Assembly (NCBI GenBank): GCA_050699055.1
Contig: JBOHCT010000099.1
Coordinates: forward strand, 1 to 15,164
Length of the DNA stretch: 15,164 nucleotides
Direction of reading: 5' to 3'
Origin: JBOHCT01 sp050699055
Lineage (GTDB): Bacteria > Actinomycetota > Actinomycetes > Streptosporangiales > JBOHCT01
This document shows, one piece after another, positions 15,043 through 15,164 of the stretch. Made by a program: the position numbers and the translations under genes. A model generated the notes under the pieces. The model was not told the DNA's origin, searched no databases, and saw nothing but the letters and a program-made list of their open reading frames with translations. The first letter of the stretch is position 1. The number at the start of each line of letters is the position of its first letter.

Positions 15043-15129
15043 ATGAGTGACAGCGACGAGAAGGAGCAGGCCACTCACGCGGTCCAGGTGGCCCTGGACC
15101 GCCGGGACAACGGCGGCAGCTCCCGCTGA
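15043..15129 (+). CDS. Small ORF with strong ribosome binding site
   Basis: A 28-codon ORF from ATG to TGA, beginning MSDSDEKEQATHAVQVALD. It is preceded by GGGGGAGG (15028-15035) with an ideal 7-base spacer, one of the best Shine-Dalgarno sequences in the window. The peptide is hydrophilic, with six acidic and four basic residues plus one His, and has no signal peptide or membrane segment. It lies 52 bases after leuA and could be on the same transcript. I do not recognise a family. It may be a genuine small protein, a leader for a gene beyond the window, or a chance ORF. The 35 bases after it show no further feature. Confidence 0.5.
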   Translation: MSDSDEKEQATHAVQVALDRRDNGGSSR

Positions 15130-15164
15130 TCGGGCTAGCGCGTCGGGGTCGGTGTCTGGAGGGC

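Noticed and set aside
13347..15074. 575-codon ORF on the - strand opposite leuA
   Set aside because: Mirror-frame shadow of a well-supported leuA; no family motifs.

Overview
This window is about 70% G+C. Its coding bias (C/G third positions), leaderless-looking promoters and gene content point to an actinomycete, probably a mycelial actinobacterium of the Streptomyces/Streptosporangium/Thermomonospora type. The lineage is inferred; no taxonomic marker gene is present. All supported genes lie on the + strand, and the long ORFs on the - strand are shadows of high-GC coding.

Layout: (1) 5-1938, a patatin-like phospholipase overlapping a D-2-hydroxyacid dehydrogenase. (2) 2124-3800, ilvD (dihydroxy-acid dehydratase). 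(3) 3810-6476, a membrane-anchored PAS-GGDEF-EAL cyclic-di-GMP enzyme starting 9 bases after ilvD. (4) 6477-6785, a leader region with a promoter, a 16-codon leader peptide containing Ile-Leu-Val-Leu, and an intrinsic terminator followed by a T-tract. (5) 6786-10217, ilvB-ilvN-ilvC. (6) 10316-11551, a GH1 beta-glycosidase with its own, probably leaderless, promoter. (7) 11622-13214, serA, with a perfect 14-base palindrome over its likely -35 element. (8) 13215-14990, leuA, preceded by an operator-like inverted repeat, a second short leader peptide (Phe-Leu-Ile-Leu) and a very strong hairpin. (9) 15043-15129, a 28-codon ORF with a strong Shine-Dalgarno sequence.

The core is a branched-chain amino acid locus. 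IlvBN makes acetolactate or acetohydroxybutyrate, IlvC reduces and isomerises it, and IlvD dehydrates the diol to the keto acids of Val and Ile. LeuA then diverts 2-ketoisovalerate to Leu, and SerA opens the serine pathway. The notable content is regulatory. Two separate ribosome-sensing leaders share one design: a short peptide whose branched-chain codons come just before Arg/Gly codons that form the 5' arm of a hairpin. Two palindromic operator candidates lie before serA and leuA. A c-di-GMP turnover enzyme sits inside the pathway cluster. From memory, Streptomyces coelicolor has the same neighbourhood (a GGDEF-EAL gene directly before ilvB-ilvN-ilvC-serA), so that association is probably old.
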